A DNA stretch of 64,000 nucleotides from an uncultured Alphaproteobacteria bacterium (GCA_905479265.1 CAJQLX010000033.1:1-64000), one strand, 5' to 3'; counted from the first letter of the stretch, positions 9,670-17,724 are shown. The notes: generated by a model not told the origin, from the letters alone. Made by a program: numbers and translations.

Positions 9670-10979
9670 GCGGCACGGTCTTTCTGGTCGATGATGACCC
9701 GGTGTTCCGAGAATCGCTGGAGCAGAGCTTCGAATTGGCCGCTTTGGCCGTGCAGGGTTACGCCCAACCGCATTCTGTTCTGGCCAACATTAACGATGAC
9801 ACGCTGGGGGTGATCGTCTCCGACGTGCGCATGCCCAAACTTACAGGCGAGCAGCTGCTGACCCGCGTGGCAGAGATCGATGCCGCCATGCCGGTGATCT
9901 TGCTCACCGGTCATGGCGATGTGCCCATGGCCGTACGCAGTCTGCAGGCCGGGGCTTTTGCCTTTTACGAGAAGCCGGTGGACGCGAAAGCGCTCATCAA
10001 GGACTGTCAGCGGGCGATGGCGCTGCGCGAGGCCGAAGTCGCTCGCCGGCGGTTGGCGCGCCAGCTGCAAGGGCGGGACCGGCTCTTCACGCAGGTGTTG
10101 GGCTCGTCACCCAAGGTGCAGGCTTTGCGCCGGCATTTATCGGCGCTGGGCGGGACAGATACGGACGTGCTGATCAGCGGCGAGACTGGCGCGGGCAAGG
10201 AAGTCGCCGCGCGGGCGCTGCACTCGATTTCTGCGCGCTCGATGCAGCCCTTTGTGCCGGTGAATTGCGCGTCTCTGGATGGGGCTGACATCAACGAACA
10301 GCTGTTTGGCATCGAGGATCAAAGCGGGCTGGGCGCCAGCCTCGTCGGGGTGTTCGAGCGCGCGGATAAAGGCACGCTGTTTCTCGATGAAATCGAAAGC
10401 ATGCCGATGGACACGCAAGGCCGCTTGCTGCGCATCCTTGAAGAGCGCCGGTTCCGGCGTGTGGGTGGTCAGTCTTACGTCGCGGTCAATCTGCGCGTGA
10501 TGGCGGCGGCAAAGACCGACCTGCACGCGGCGATGGAAAGTGGAACCGTGCGCCCGGATCTCTACTACCGGCTTAGCGCCAGTCAGGTCCGGGTGCCGCC
10601 TGTGCGTGAACGCGGCGCGGATCGCGTGGTGCTGTTCGAGCATTTCCTCAGCGAAACCGATGATCCGCCGGGCTTGAGCCCCGAAGATATGACCCGCATC
10701 TTGCGCTACGACTGGCCCGGCAACGTGCGTGAGATCCGCAATGCCGCCGGGCAATTTGCGCTCGGGTTGCCGGTGTTGGAAGGCCAGGGCGAGGGGCAGA
10801 CGGCGGCTCAGGCTTCTGGCCAGGACTTGGCCGGACAGGTCGCTGATTTTGAACGCAGCGTGCTGGAAAAGGAGCTGCATTTGGCTCAGGGCGATCTCAA
10901 GCGGGTGATGGAGCGCCTCGGGTTACCGCGAAAGACGCTGGCCGACAAACTGGCCAAGTACAATCTCCGGCAACGCTAA
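9666..10979 (+). CDS. dctD: DctD-type response regulator with AAA+ domain but no GAFTGA loop
   Basis: NtrC-family regulator of 437 residues: receiver domain with phosphoacceptor Asp53 and the switch Lys in YEKPVD, AAA+ domain with Walker A GETGAGKE (172-179) and Walker B LFLDE (238-242), and a C-terminal Fis-type helix-turn-helix (about 403-434). The loop that contacts sigma-54 (GAFTGA; GAFPGA, as I recall it, in rhizobial DctD) is absent: the segment after QLFG reads IEDQSGLGASLVGVFERA, about two residues shorter. By analogy with GAFTGA-less NtrC of Rhodobacter capsulatus, it may act with the housekeeping sigma factor; this is inference. The partner is DctB upstream and the likely target the dctPQM operon downstream. 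Confidence 0.9.
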   Translation: MSGTVFLVDDDPVFRESLEQSFELAALAVQGYAQPHSVLANINDDTLGVIVSDVRMPKLTGEQLLTRVAEIDAAMPVILLTGHGDVPMAVRSLQAGAFAFYEKPVDAKALIKDCQRAMALREAEVARRRLARQLQGRDRLFTQVLGSSPKVQALRRHLSALGGTDTDVLISGETGAGKEVAARALHSISARSMQPFVPVNCASLDGADINEQLFGIEDQSGLGASLVGVFERADKGTLFLDEIESMPMDTQGRLLRILEERRFRRVGGQSYVAVNLRVMAAAKTDLHAAMESGTVRPDLYYRLSASQVRVPPVRERGADRVVLFEHFLSETDDPPGLSPEDMTRILRYDWPGNVREIRNAAGQFALGLPVLEGQGEGQTAAQASGQDLAGQVADFERSVLEKELHLAQGDLKRVMERLGLPRKTLADKLAKYNLRQR

Positions 10980-11048
10980 GGCGCGCGTGCTTGCACCCAA
11001 CCCGGCCAACCCGGCTGATCACACCTGTTACCGCCTACACGGACCGGT

Positions 11049-11178
11049 CCCCCTGATCCCAGGGGGACAAACGCCTATGGCGTGCAGGGGGTAAGAACGG
11101 AGGCGATAGCCGACCGGCGACAGGGTCGCCGACTCCCCCGCGAGCCCGCAGCGCAGGCCGCGCAGCGGTCAAGCAAAG
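11049..11178 (+). repeat. Dispersed structured intergenic element, copy A
   Basis: About 130 bases shared with copy B at 15818-15949. It contains three successive hairpins: CCCCCT/AGGGGG (11049-11066), ACGCC/GGCGT (11071-11083), and GGCGAC/GTCGCC inside a 36-base core (11098-11133), followed by the shared word CGCAGCGCAGGCCGCG (11147-11162). The same core occurs inverted at 31723-31758. Stem bases change in pairs between copies, so the fold rather than the exact sequence seems conserved. It lies after dctD and may act as a transcript 3' end or an mRNA-stabilising element. Confidence 0.8.
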
Positions 11179-11207
11179 GGGGCGCCACCCATCAATCGTT
11201 GGCCATT

Positions 11208-11254
11208 GGCGGAAATTCGCCACCCACCAACCCTTGTTTCGGCGGAATTCCGCC
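11208..11254. promoter_or_regulatory. Tandem inverted repeats upstream of dctP, probable DctD sites
   Basis: Two near-identical 14-base inverted repeats, GGCGGAAATTCGCC at 11208-11221 and the perfect palindrome GGCGGAATTCCGCC at 11241-11254. Their centres are 33 bases apart, about three helical turns, so they lie on the same DNA face. Paired upstream sites are how DctD-type activators bind. They lie about 136 bases before the dctP start. I found no convincing sigma-54 -24/-12 element between them and the gene. Confidence 0.6.
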
Positions 11255-11389
11255 CAATGCCTAAAAAAAGTCACCAACCGCCAGAGAATAGCGCCCGACG
11301 GGCCTTCCTCTGCGGCCCCTCCGGCGTACTTCCTTCACCACCGCTGGGACGGGAGCCCGGCGTGTCGTGTTTTCGAGGAGGAGAATCCC

Positions 11390-12379
11390 ATGAAAAAGTT
11401 TTTGACCGCTGGCGTCGTTTTGCTGGCAACCGCTGGTACCGCCTACGCTGCTTGTGATAGCGGCGAGCGCGTTGTGCGCTTCAGTCACGTAACCGCGAAC
11501 AGCGGCCACCCCAAAGGCGAAGCCGCCGCTCTGCTTGCTGAGCGCGTAAACGCCGAAATGGATGGCCGTCTGTGCATGGAAGTGTTCCCAAACAGCCAGC
11601 TCTACAACGACAACAAGGTGCTTGAGGCGCTGGTTTTGGGTGACGTTGAGTTGGCCGCACCATCGCTGTCCAAGTTCGAGCAGTTCACTCTGTCTTTCCG
11701 CGTTTTTGATCTGCCGTTCATGTTCGCTGACGTGGCCGCTGTTGATGCGTTCCAAGCGTCCGAGACCGGTCAAACCATGCTCGACAGCATGCAGGACAGT
11801 GGTCTTCAGGGCTTGGCGTTCTGGCACAACGGCATGAAGCAAATGTCGGCCAACAAGGCGCTTGAAATGCCAACAGATGCCGAAGGTCTGACCTTCCGCA
11901 TTCAGACCTCTGACGTGATCGAGGCCTACATCAACCAGATCGGTGGTAACCCGCAAAAGATGGCCTTCTCCGAGGTTTACGGCGCGCTGCAAACCGGTGT
12001 TGTTGATGCCCAGGAAAACACGTGGTCCAACATCTACACCAAGAAGTTCTTCGAGGTTCAGGATGGCGTGACAGAAACCAACCACGGCATCATCGACTAT
12101 CTCGTTGTGACGTCGACTGAGTTTGTTGACAGCCTCGACGCTGCCGATCGTGACCAGCTTATGGGCATCATCGCTGACGTGACCGCTGAGCGGAACGCAA
12201 TGGCTGAGGGCATCAACCTGAGCAACCGTGCCAAAATCCTCGAAGAGGGCGGCACGATCCGCGAGCTTAGCGCAGAACAGCGTGCGGCTTGGGTCAGCGC
12301 TATGGCGCCGGTCTGGGGTCAGTTCGCAGACGGCATCGGCCAGGACATCATCGACGCTGCCGTAGCGGCGAGCAACTAG
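11390..12379 (+). CDS. dctP: TRAP transporter solute-binding protein, DctP family
   Basis: Periplasmic receptor of a tripartite ATP-independent periplasmic transporter. ATG at 11390 is chosen because GAGGAGGAG lies 5-14 bases upstream and it starts a clean signal peptide (MKKFLTAGVVLLATAGTAYA, cleaved near residue 20-21); the open frame extends further upstream but without signal-peptide character. The mature protein starts its first strand with VVRFSHVT and has the family segment FRIQTSDV...GGNPQKMAFSEVYGALQTGVVDAQEN, which includes the conserved arginine that binds a substrate carboxylate. Length is 329 residues, normal for DctP. The exact acid (C4-dicarboxylate or sugar acid) is not readable. 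Alanine and valine codons tend to end in T, as in other abundant binding proteins of this window. Confidence 0.92.
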   Translation: MKKFLTAGVVLLATAGTAYAACDSGERVVRFSHVTANSGHPKGEAAALLAERVNAEMDGRLCMEVFPNSQLYNDNKVLEALVLGDVELAAPSLSKFEQFTLSFRVFDLPFMFADVAAVDAFQASETGQTMLDSMQDSGLQGLAFWHNGMKQMSANKALEMPTDAEGLTFRIQTSDVIEAYINQIGGNPQKMAFSEVYGALQTGVVDAQENTWSNIYTKKFFEVQDGVTETNHGIIDYLVVTSTEFVDSLDAADRDQLMGIIADVTAERNAMAEGINLSNRAKILEEGGTIRELSAEQRAAWVSAMAPVWGQFADGIGQDIIDAAVAASN

Positions 12380-12429
12380 TCCGCTTGACGCGACCGATCT
12401 CGATATAACTAAGGTCGCGTGCAACCACC

Positions 12430-12461
12430 ACGGCAGGGGGCTCACAAGAGTCGCCTGCCGT
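12430..12461 (+). terminator. Attenuator-like hairpin between dctP and dctQ
   Basis: Inverted repeat ACGGCAGG/CCTGCCGT (12430-12437 and 12454-12461) followed by TCCTTTT. It is located between the receptor gene and the membrane genes, where partial termination or 3'-end protection would keep the receptor in excess. Confidence 0.55.
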
Positions 12462-12502
12462 TCCTTTTCGTCTGACGCTCCAGCCGATTTCCGAGGTTTG
12501 AC

Positions 12503-13189
12503 ATGTTCCGTTCAATCAGGCGTGGGATAGTATGGATTGAAGAATCCATCATGGCCTACATGCTGGCCACCATGACCGCCGTCGCTTTTTTTGCTGTCAT
12601 CGTTCGCCGCTTCTTCGGTGGTGAAGTCTTTGGACTCAAGCCCAGCATTTGGGGTTTGGAGCTGACGCTTTACATCTTCTTGTTTTTCATTCTTTTCGGC
12701 ATGAGTTATGTGCTGCGCAAAGGCGTACACATTGGCATCGACGTGTTGGTCAACCTGTTTCCAGCGCCGATCCGCAAGGCTTTTAACATCGTGGCGACGC
12801 TGCTGACGGTGCTTTATGCCCTGCTGCTGAGCCGGGCAGGCTATCAAGCCTTTGAAAAATTCTGGTCGGTTAAAGTGCTGCGCAACAAGGGTTCTGACGA
12901 GCTGGAAATCCCGTTTTTCTTCACCTACGGGTTTCTGTCGCTGGCATTCTTCGTGCTGGCCATGACCGCTGCCTTCGCCATCTGGGAGATCTGGACCGAT
13001 CGGCGCGAAAGTCTGACCGCAGGTCACGAGGCTGAGGAAGAGGTTGACCAGGTCGTCGCATCCGCAAACGCCGCTGCCTCCATGTCGACCTCGACGCCCG
13101 CAGACCAATCCCGAGACCATCAAGACCACCAAGACCACAAAGACGAGCGCGACGCACCGTCTTCCAAGACTTCAGAGGCGCGCCGCTAA
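12503..13189 (+). CDS. dctQ: TRAP transporter small membrane subunit, DctQ family
   Basis: The small permease subunit (228 residues) with four predicted helices (about 20-37, 55-77, 91-113, 141-163). Family features include the charged LRKGVHIGIDVLVN segment after helix 2. It pairs with DctM to form the membrane part of the transporter. After the last helix it carries an unusual hydrophilic tail of about 55 residues (from about 175), first acidic (EAEEEVDQ), then Ala/Ser/Thr-rich, then a run of HQDHQDHKDE, predicted to be disordered on the cytoplasmic side. The dctM start follows its stop codon directly. Confidence 0.9.
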   Translation: MFRSIRRGIVWIEESIMAYMLATMTAVAFFAVIVRRFFGGEVFGLKPSIWGLELTLYIFLFFILFGMSYVLRKGVHIGIDVLVNLFPAPIRKAFNIVATLLTVLYALLLSRAGYQAFEKFWSVKVLRNKGSDELEIPFFFTYGFLSLAFFVLAMTAAFAIWEIWTDRRESLTAGHEAEEEVDQVVASANAAASMSTSTPADQSRDHQDHQDHKDERDAPSSKTSEARR

Positions 13190-14620
13190 ATGTTTGAATT
13201 TCTGGACCCAATCCAAGCCTTTCTGGCCCCGCATTTGGCGTGGGTGCTTCTGTTCGGTGTGTTTGGCCTGCTGGCGATCCGGGCGCCCATTGGTGTTGCG
13301 CTGGGCTTGCCTTCGGTCATGGTCGTGCTGATCAAGTCTGAAAAGGCCACCTCGCTGGCCACCGCAGTGGTGGGGGCGATGAACGAAAAGTTCCTGCTGA
13401 CCGCCATTCCCTTTTTCATCCTTTCGTCCGCTTTTTTGACCTCGGGTGGTGCTGCCAAGCGGATTGTTGATTTCGCTGTTGCTGCCGTGGGGCAGGTGCG
13501 CGGCGGTATGGGCGTTGCGGGGGTATTCTCGTGCATGCTGTTTGCCGCGCTCAGCGGTTCTTCGCCTTCAACCGTTGCAGCCATCGGTCCGATTGCGATC
13601 AAGGGGATGGAGGACAGCAACTACCCCAAAGGCTTTGCGACAGGCTTGATCGCCACAGCCGGGACGCTGGGGATCCTCATCCCGCCTTCGATCGTCATGG
13701 TGGTCTATGCGGCGGCGACCAATGAGTCCGTCGGTCGCCTCTTTCTCGCTGGCGTCGTGCCGGGCATGCTGGCTGGGGCCATGCTGGTGGGCGGTATTTT
13801 GATCGGCATTGGCCGGATGAATATTGAAAAGCCGTTCTGGTTTGGTTTCCGCGATGCGCTGCGCAAAGGTGTGTTCGCTGTCCCGGGGCTGCTGCTGATC
13901 GTGCTGATCATCTGGGGCATTTATGCCGGCTTCTTTACCCCAACCGAAGCCGCAGCCTTTGCCGCTGTCTACGGCTTTGTGACCGCCACCGTGTTCTATC
14001 GCGGCATCGGCTTTCTGAAGAACAGCCCTTGGCGGCGCTCTGGCGAAGCCTTACCCGCCGCCGCTGGCCGTGCCGTGCTTGAGATTGCCTGGAGTCTGCC
14101 CGCGAACGTGCTGCATCGCGAAACCCGCGAGGTGCTGCTCAACGCTGCCAAGATGAGCGTCATGCTCATGTTCATCATCTTCAACGCCCTGATGTTCAGC
14201 CACGTCCTGACTGAACTGCGCATCCCGCAGCAGCTCGCCAGCGCGATTGTATCTGCTGACATGGCGCCTTGGATGTTTCTGATCATCATCAACTTGATCC
14301 TGCTGATCGGTGGCCAGTTTATGGAGCCTTCCGGCCTCCTGCTGATTGTCGCGCCCATTGTTTATCCTTTGGCGATGCAGCTGGGCATCGACCCAATCCA
14401 TTTGGGAATCATCATGGTGGTCAACATGGAAATTGGCATGATCACGCCGCCTGTGGGGCTGAATCTGTTTGTCGCGTCATCGATCACGCGCATGGGGATT
14501 CTCAAGGTGATGCAAGTCAGTCTGCCGTGGGTGGGCGTTCTCTTCCTCTTCCTGATCATCGTGACATACGTCCCGGCGGTGAGTTTGTGGCTGCCTGATT
14601 TGGCCTATGGCGCGCGCTAG
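13190..14620 (+). CDS. dctM: TRAP transporter large membrane subunit, DctM family
   Basis: The large, substrate-translocating subunit of the TRAP transporter, with about twelve hydrophobic helices in 476 residues. The family segments FAALSGSSPSTVAAIGPIAI and GTLGILIPPSIVMVVYA (re-entrant loop and Na-binding region) and FTPTEAAAFAAVYGF are present, as is MEIGMITPPVGLNLFV near the C-terminus. A linker near residues 285-310 is longer than in short DctM proteins. It completes a dctPQM operon under probable DctBD control. Confidence 0.93.
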   Translation: MFEFLDPIQAFLAPHLAWVLLFGVFGLLAIRAPIGVALGLPSVMVVLIKSEKATSLATAVVGAMNEKFLLTAIPFFILSSAFLTSGGAAKRIVDFAVAAVGQVRGGMGVAGVFSCMLFAALSGSSPSTVAAIGPIAIKGMEDSNYPKGFATGLIATAGTLGILIPPSIVMVVYAAATNESVGRLFLAGVVPGMLAGAMLVGGILIGIGRMNIEKPFWFGFRDALRKGVFAVPGLLLIVLIIWGIYAGFFTPTEAAAFAAVYGFVTATVFYRGIGFLKNSPWRRSGEALPAAAGRAVLEIAWSLPANVLHRETREVLLNAAKMSVMLMFIIFNALMFSHVLTELRIPQQLASAIVSADMAPWMFLIIINLILLIGGQFMEPSGLLLIVAPIVYPLAMQLGIDPIHLGIIMVVNMEIGMITPPVGLNLFVASSITRMGILKVMQVSLPWVGVLFLFLIIVTYVPAVSLWLPDLAYGAR

Positions 14621-14777
14621 CGGTATGCCGCTCCGCGCTGGCCACGATGGATGAATCGCTTGAGCGCTGGTCCCTCGCCAGAGCTCGTGTTCAGGCTTGC
14701 GTTGGGGCTTGCGTTGAGGCCCGAAAATGCGTTGTTTGGGCGGCATTACATCAACGCAGCAACCGGGAAGACACGCC

Positions 14778-15791
14778 GTGACCATGATACGACGCACCTT
14801 AGGTCAAGATGGGCCTGAAATAGCAGCCATTGGCTATGGCTCGATGAGCTTCGGCGCGGCCTACGGTCCAACCACGCGAGACCAGTCTGTCGCCATTCTC
14901 GACGCCATGCGAGAGGAGGGGCTCGACCATTTTGACACCGCCTTCCTTTATGCCGGGGGGCAGGCTGAGACCATTTTCGGCGAATACTGCGCGTCCAGTG
15001 CGTCGGCGCGGTCCTTCTTTACCGTTGCCACCAAGGGCGGGATCTATCGCGGTGATCCGGCGGGCAACGATGGCTTCCCCAATAACAACAGCCCGGCGTT
15101 TCTGACCGAGCAGTTGGAGGCAAGTTTGCGCCGCCTGCAGACGGAATGCGTCGATCTTTACTATTTGCACCGTTGGGATCCACGCCTGCCGATTGAGGCG
15201 GTGATGGAGACGTTGGTCGGGTTCAAGCAAGCCGGCAAAATTCGGGCGATTGGGCTGAGTGAAGTGGCACCAAGCACCCTGCGCCGAGCGGCAAGCGTGC
15301 ACCCGATCGCGGCGGTGCAAAGCGAGTACAGCCTGTGGACCCGGCAGCCCGAGCTGGGCATGCTGCAAACCTGCGCCGAGCTTGGCACGGCCTTTGTTGC
15401 CTTTTCCCCCGTGGGTCGCGGGATCCTCACGGATCGCCCGGTGGCGGTGGGCGATGATCTCAGCGGCTGGTTCATCGATGGCAATCCCCGCTTCACCGAA
15501 CCGAACTTGAGCGCGAATTTGGCATGGACAGACCGGTTCCGAGCGCTGGCCGGTGACAAGGGCGTGCCGGCGGCAACACTGGCTTTGGCGTGGGTGTTGG
15601 CCAAGGGGGAGCATACGATCGCCATCCCGGGCACGCGGTCCGTCACGCACCTGCGCGAAGCAGCGCAAGCCGCAGCGCTGCGGCTCACGGCTGAGGAGGT
15701 GGCAGAAATCGAAGCGGTCCTGCCCATCGGTTTTGCCCACGGCGACCGCTACAGTGACCAGCAATGGCGCGGCCAAGAACGCTATTGCTGA
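14778..15791 (+). CDS. Aldo/keto reductase
   Basis: NADPH-dependent oxidoreductase of the aldo/keto reductase superfamily, about 337 residues. The catalytic tetrad is recognisable: Asp and Tyr in HFDTAFLYAGG, Lys in VATKGG and His in YYLHRWD; the C-terminal IAIPGTRSVTHLREAA segment binds the cofactor phosphate. GTG at 14778 is preferred because GGGAAG lies 8 bases before it; ATG at 14784 is the alternative. It is separated by 157 bases from dctM, so it may have its own promoter. The substrate is unknown; the yeast/plant potassium-channel-beta-like subgroup acts on many aldehydes and keto sugars. Confidence 0.88.
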   Translation: MTMIRRTLGQDGPEIAAIGYGSMSFGAAYGPTTRDQSVAILDAMREEGLDHFDTAFLYAGGQAETIFGEYCASSASARSFFTVATKGGIYRGDPAGNDGFPNNNSPAFLTEQLEASLRRLQTECVDLYYLHRWDPRLPIEAVMETLVGFKQAGKIRAIGLSEVAPSTLRRAASVHPIAAVQSEYSLWTRQPELGMLQTCAELGTAFVAFSPVGRGILTDRPVAVGDDLSGWFIDGNPRFTEPNLSANLAWTDRFRALAGDKGVPAATLALAWVLAKGEHTIAIPGTRSVTHLREAAQAAALRLTAEEVAEIEAVLPIGFAHGDRYSDQQWRGQERYC

Positions 15792-15817
15792 GCCAAGCGG
15801 AAATCGCCCGTGCGCAG

Positions 15818-15949
15818 CCCCCTTATCCAAGGGGGCGACGCGCCCGGCGCGGAGGGGGTTAAAACCGGAGGCGGCAGCCGACCGGCGACAGGGTCGCCGA
15901 CCCGGCTTGCGCGGGAACGCAGCGCAGGCCGCGAAGCGGACAAGCGAAG
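15818..15949 (+). repeat. Dispersed structured intergenic element, copy B
   Basis: Same architecture as copy A at 11049-11178: hairpin CCCCCTT/AAGGGGG (15818-15835), hairpin CGCGC/GCGCG (15839-15851), 36-base core with hairpin GGCGAC/GTCGCC (15866-15901), then CGCAGCGCAGGCCGCG (15918-15933). The second hairpin differs from copy A at several stem positions but stays paired. It lies between the convergent aldo/keto reductase and SDR genes, consistent with a transcript-end role. Confidence 0.8.
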
Positions 15950-15999
15950 ATCACGCCACCAACGGACGTCCCCCACCAATCAACAGCAAGCCCAGCGGC

Positions 16000-16734
16000 C
16001 TACCAGGTTTCTTTCCAAGGCCGTAAATCCAATTCGTGCGTCCACGCATCGCGCGGCTGGCGGTGCAACATCACATAGTTTGCGGCGATATGATCGGGGT
16101 TCAGCAGCCTGTCTTCTGTCCGCAATTCATCCACATTGGGCAGGTTTTCACGAATAAAGTTCGAATCAATGGCCCCATCGATGATGGTGTGTGCCACGTG
16201 GATGTTCTTCGGCCCCAATTCGCGCGCCATGGATTGCGCCAGCGCGCGCAGGGCGTGCTTGGCCCCCGCGAAAGCCGCCATGCCTGGCCGTCCCCGCGTG
16301 CTGGCCGTCGCGCCGGTGAAAATGATGGTGCCGCGTTCGCGCTCGATCATGCGCTTGGCGACTTCGCGCCCCATCAGGAACCCGGCAAAGCTCGCCATCT
16401 CCCAGACCTTGCGATAAACCCGCGCCGACATTTCCGTGATCGGAAAGCTGACGTTCGCGCCGATGTTGAACACGGCGACTTCCAACGGCCCAACCTCGGC
16501 TTCGATGCGATCGACCAGTGCGATCACCTCGTCTTCTTCGCGGGCATCACCGGTCATGGCCAGCGCTTCAAAGCCTTCGTCCCGGATGGACTGGGCGAGG
16601 GCTTCCAGCTGCTCTGCATGGCGTTCGCGACGCACCAAGCAAGACACCAGCCCCTCCCGCGCAAACGCTCGACCGATCGCCGCGCCTGTATCGTCGCCTG
16701 CGCCAATCACCAGGCACGCTCCCTTATCCGCCAT
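16000..16734 (-). CDS. Short-chain dehydrogenase/reductase family protein with Phe in place of the catalytic Tyr
   Basis: A Rossmann-fold protein of 244 residues. ATG at 16734 is chosen over the longer frame because GGGAG precedes it and MADKGACLVIGAG begins the first strand. The cofactor motif is GAGDDTG (residues 11-17), a variant of GxxxGxG. The expected YxxxK active site reads F155-AGA-K159 (AAFAGAKHALRAL), so the catalytic tyrosine is replaced by phenylalanine, and NNAG is replaced by NIGAN. I recall other SDR proteins with this FAGAK form, so it may be a family feature and not a mutation. It could be a catalytically altered or binding-only member. It is divergent from the SDR at 16936. 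Confidence 0.82.
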   Translation of the reverse strand: MADKGACLVIGAGDDTGAAIGRAFAREGLVSCLVRRERHAEQLEALAQSIRDEGFEALAMTGDAREEDEVIALVDRIEAEVGPLEVAVFNIGANVSFPITEMSARVYRKVWEMASFAGFLMGREVAKRMIERERGTIIFTGATASTRGRPGMAAFAGAKHALRALAQSMARELGPKNIHVAHTIIDGAIDSNFIRENLPNVDELRTEDRLLNPDHIAANYVMLHRQPRDAWTHELDLRPWKETW

Positions 16735-16854
16735 TGTTTCGCTCCCTGTTCTCCGTGGTGCCAATCGTTCCACGCCCAGCTTTGCCCCGTCCCAAAGGGA
16801 GTTCAAGCGCGGAACGGGCAAAGAGCTTCCCAAGCGGCTCAAAAATCTGATAGG

Positions 16855-16864
16855 TGACATGTCA
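16855..16864. promoter_or_regulatory. Palindrome TGACATGTCA between divergent SDR genes
   Basis: A perfect 10-base palindrome in the 201-base gap between the divergent SDR genes. Its half TGACATGT also occurs twice as a direct repeat upstream of pobA (34458 and 34474). It could be an operator, but 10 bases is short and chance is possible. Confidence 0.3.
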
Positions 16865-16935
16865 ACGACAGGAAAAATGACCAGCTTTGGGTCTAAACTC
16901 AAAACCCAAGGCTGGCACAGGATGAGGGTAGCCAC

Positions 16936-17724
16936 ATGGGCGAAGCGGGCAAACATGCCGTATTGACCGGAGGCGCTTCCGGCATTGGCGCGGAAATTTT
17001 ACAGAAATTGCAGGCGCAGGGCGTGCGGGTCACCGTGTTGGACCGCGCAGACTGTCCCGCCGCTGACCGGGCGCTCGCCGTGGATATGAGCGACTTGGTC
17101 GCCATCGATGCTGCGGTGGCAAAGATCGAAGAGCCGGTCGATATGCTCTTCAACATCGCGGGCATTCCGCCGCGCGCTGACAATGGCGCGCTGGTTCTGG
17201 CGGTGAACCTGTTTGGCCTGCGCCACCTGACCCTCGCGTTGATGCCCCAGCTCGCCGATGCTGCGCCGATTGTGAATATGGCATCCATGGCCGGGGCCGC
17301 GTGGCCGCAAAACATCGATGAAGTCAAAACCCTGCTGTCCATGCCCAACGACTGCGACCCCGCCGCGGCGCTGGCTGCCTTGGGGATCGACGCGACACGG
17401 GCCTACAATTTGACCAAGGAAGCCGTGATCGTCTGGACAATACAACAGACCGCGCTGGGTCTGCCGCGTGGAATTCGGATGAATTCCGTGTGTCCCGCCG
17501 CCGTCTCAACCGGCATTCTCGACGACTTCAAATCGGCCTTTGGCCCCCAAGTCACCGCAGCCATCGAACGCGCAGGCCGGGCCTCAGCGCCCGATGAAGT
17601 CGCGGATTTAGCGCTGTTTTTGGCCTCAGACGCCAGTCGCTGGATCAAAGGTGCAGAGTACAAGATCGACGGCGGCATTGGCGCTTTTCGGGTCGCGGCC
17701 ACCATGGGGTTGATCGAGACATGA
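16936..17724 (+). CDS. SDR-family oxidoreductase (3-alpha-hydroxysteroid/coniferyl-alcohol dehydrogenase-like)
   Basis: Classical NAD(P)-dependent short-chain dehydrogenase, 262 residues, with TGGASGIG (11-18), FNIAG (72-76), Ser117 and the active Tyr157/Lys161 in AYNLTKEAV. The short N-terminal half and the long lid region between Ser117 and Tyr157 resemble the 3-alpha-hydroxysteroid and coniferyl-alcohol dehydrogenase subgroup rather than FabG. It overlaps the alkylsulfatase-like gene by 4 bases (ATGA), so the two are co-translated. An inferred role is oxidation of the alcohol released by the sulfatase. Confidence 0.88.
   Translation: MGEAGKHAVLTGGASGIGAEILQKLQAQGVRVTVLDRADCPAADRALAVDMSDLVAIDAAVAKIEEPVDMLFNIAGIPPRADNGALVLAVNLFGLRHLTLALMPQLADAAPIVNMASMAGAAWPQNIDEVKTLLSMPNDCDPAAALAALGIDATRAYNLTKEAVIVWTIQQTALGLPRGIRMNSVCPAAVSTGILDDFKSAFGPQVTAAIERAGRASAPDEVADLALFLASDASRWIKGAEYKIDGGIGAFRVAATMGLIET

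Larger units (their letters stand above)
10980..11389. other. 410-base intergenic region between dctD and dctP
   Basis: No credible gene is present. Short open frames here encode the ADRRQGRR-type peptide that is simply the translation of the dispersed repeat. The region holds repeat copy A (11049-11178), the tandem inverted repeats (11208-11254) and the leader of dctP, with a strong ribosome-binding site GAGGAGGAG just before the start codon. Confidence 0.75.

Noticed and set aside
11082-11264. Short frames encoding an ADRRQGRR-type peptide (also 15553-16026 and 31577-31783)
   Set aside because: The similarity between them comes from the DNA repeat they translate; one copy is inverted, and the frame is not kept beyond the repeat. 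They are not a protein family.
11296-11320. GG-N10-GC spacing suggesting a sigma-54 promoter before dctP
   Set aside because: Flanking bases do not match TGGCAC/TTGCA, and the regulator lacks the GAFTGA loop; spacing alone occurs often by chance.
14693-14715. Tandem GGCTTGCGTTG words after dctM
   Set aside because: Two imperfect copies only, no symmetry and no relation to other regions; probably a small local duplication.
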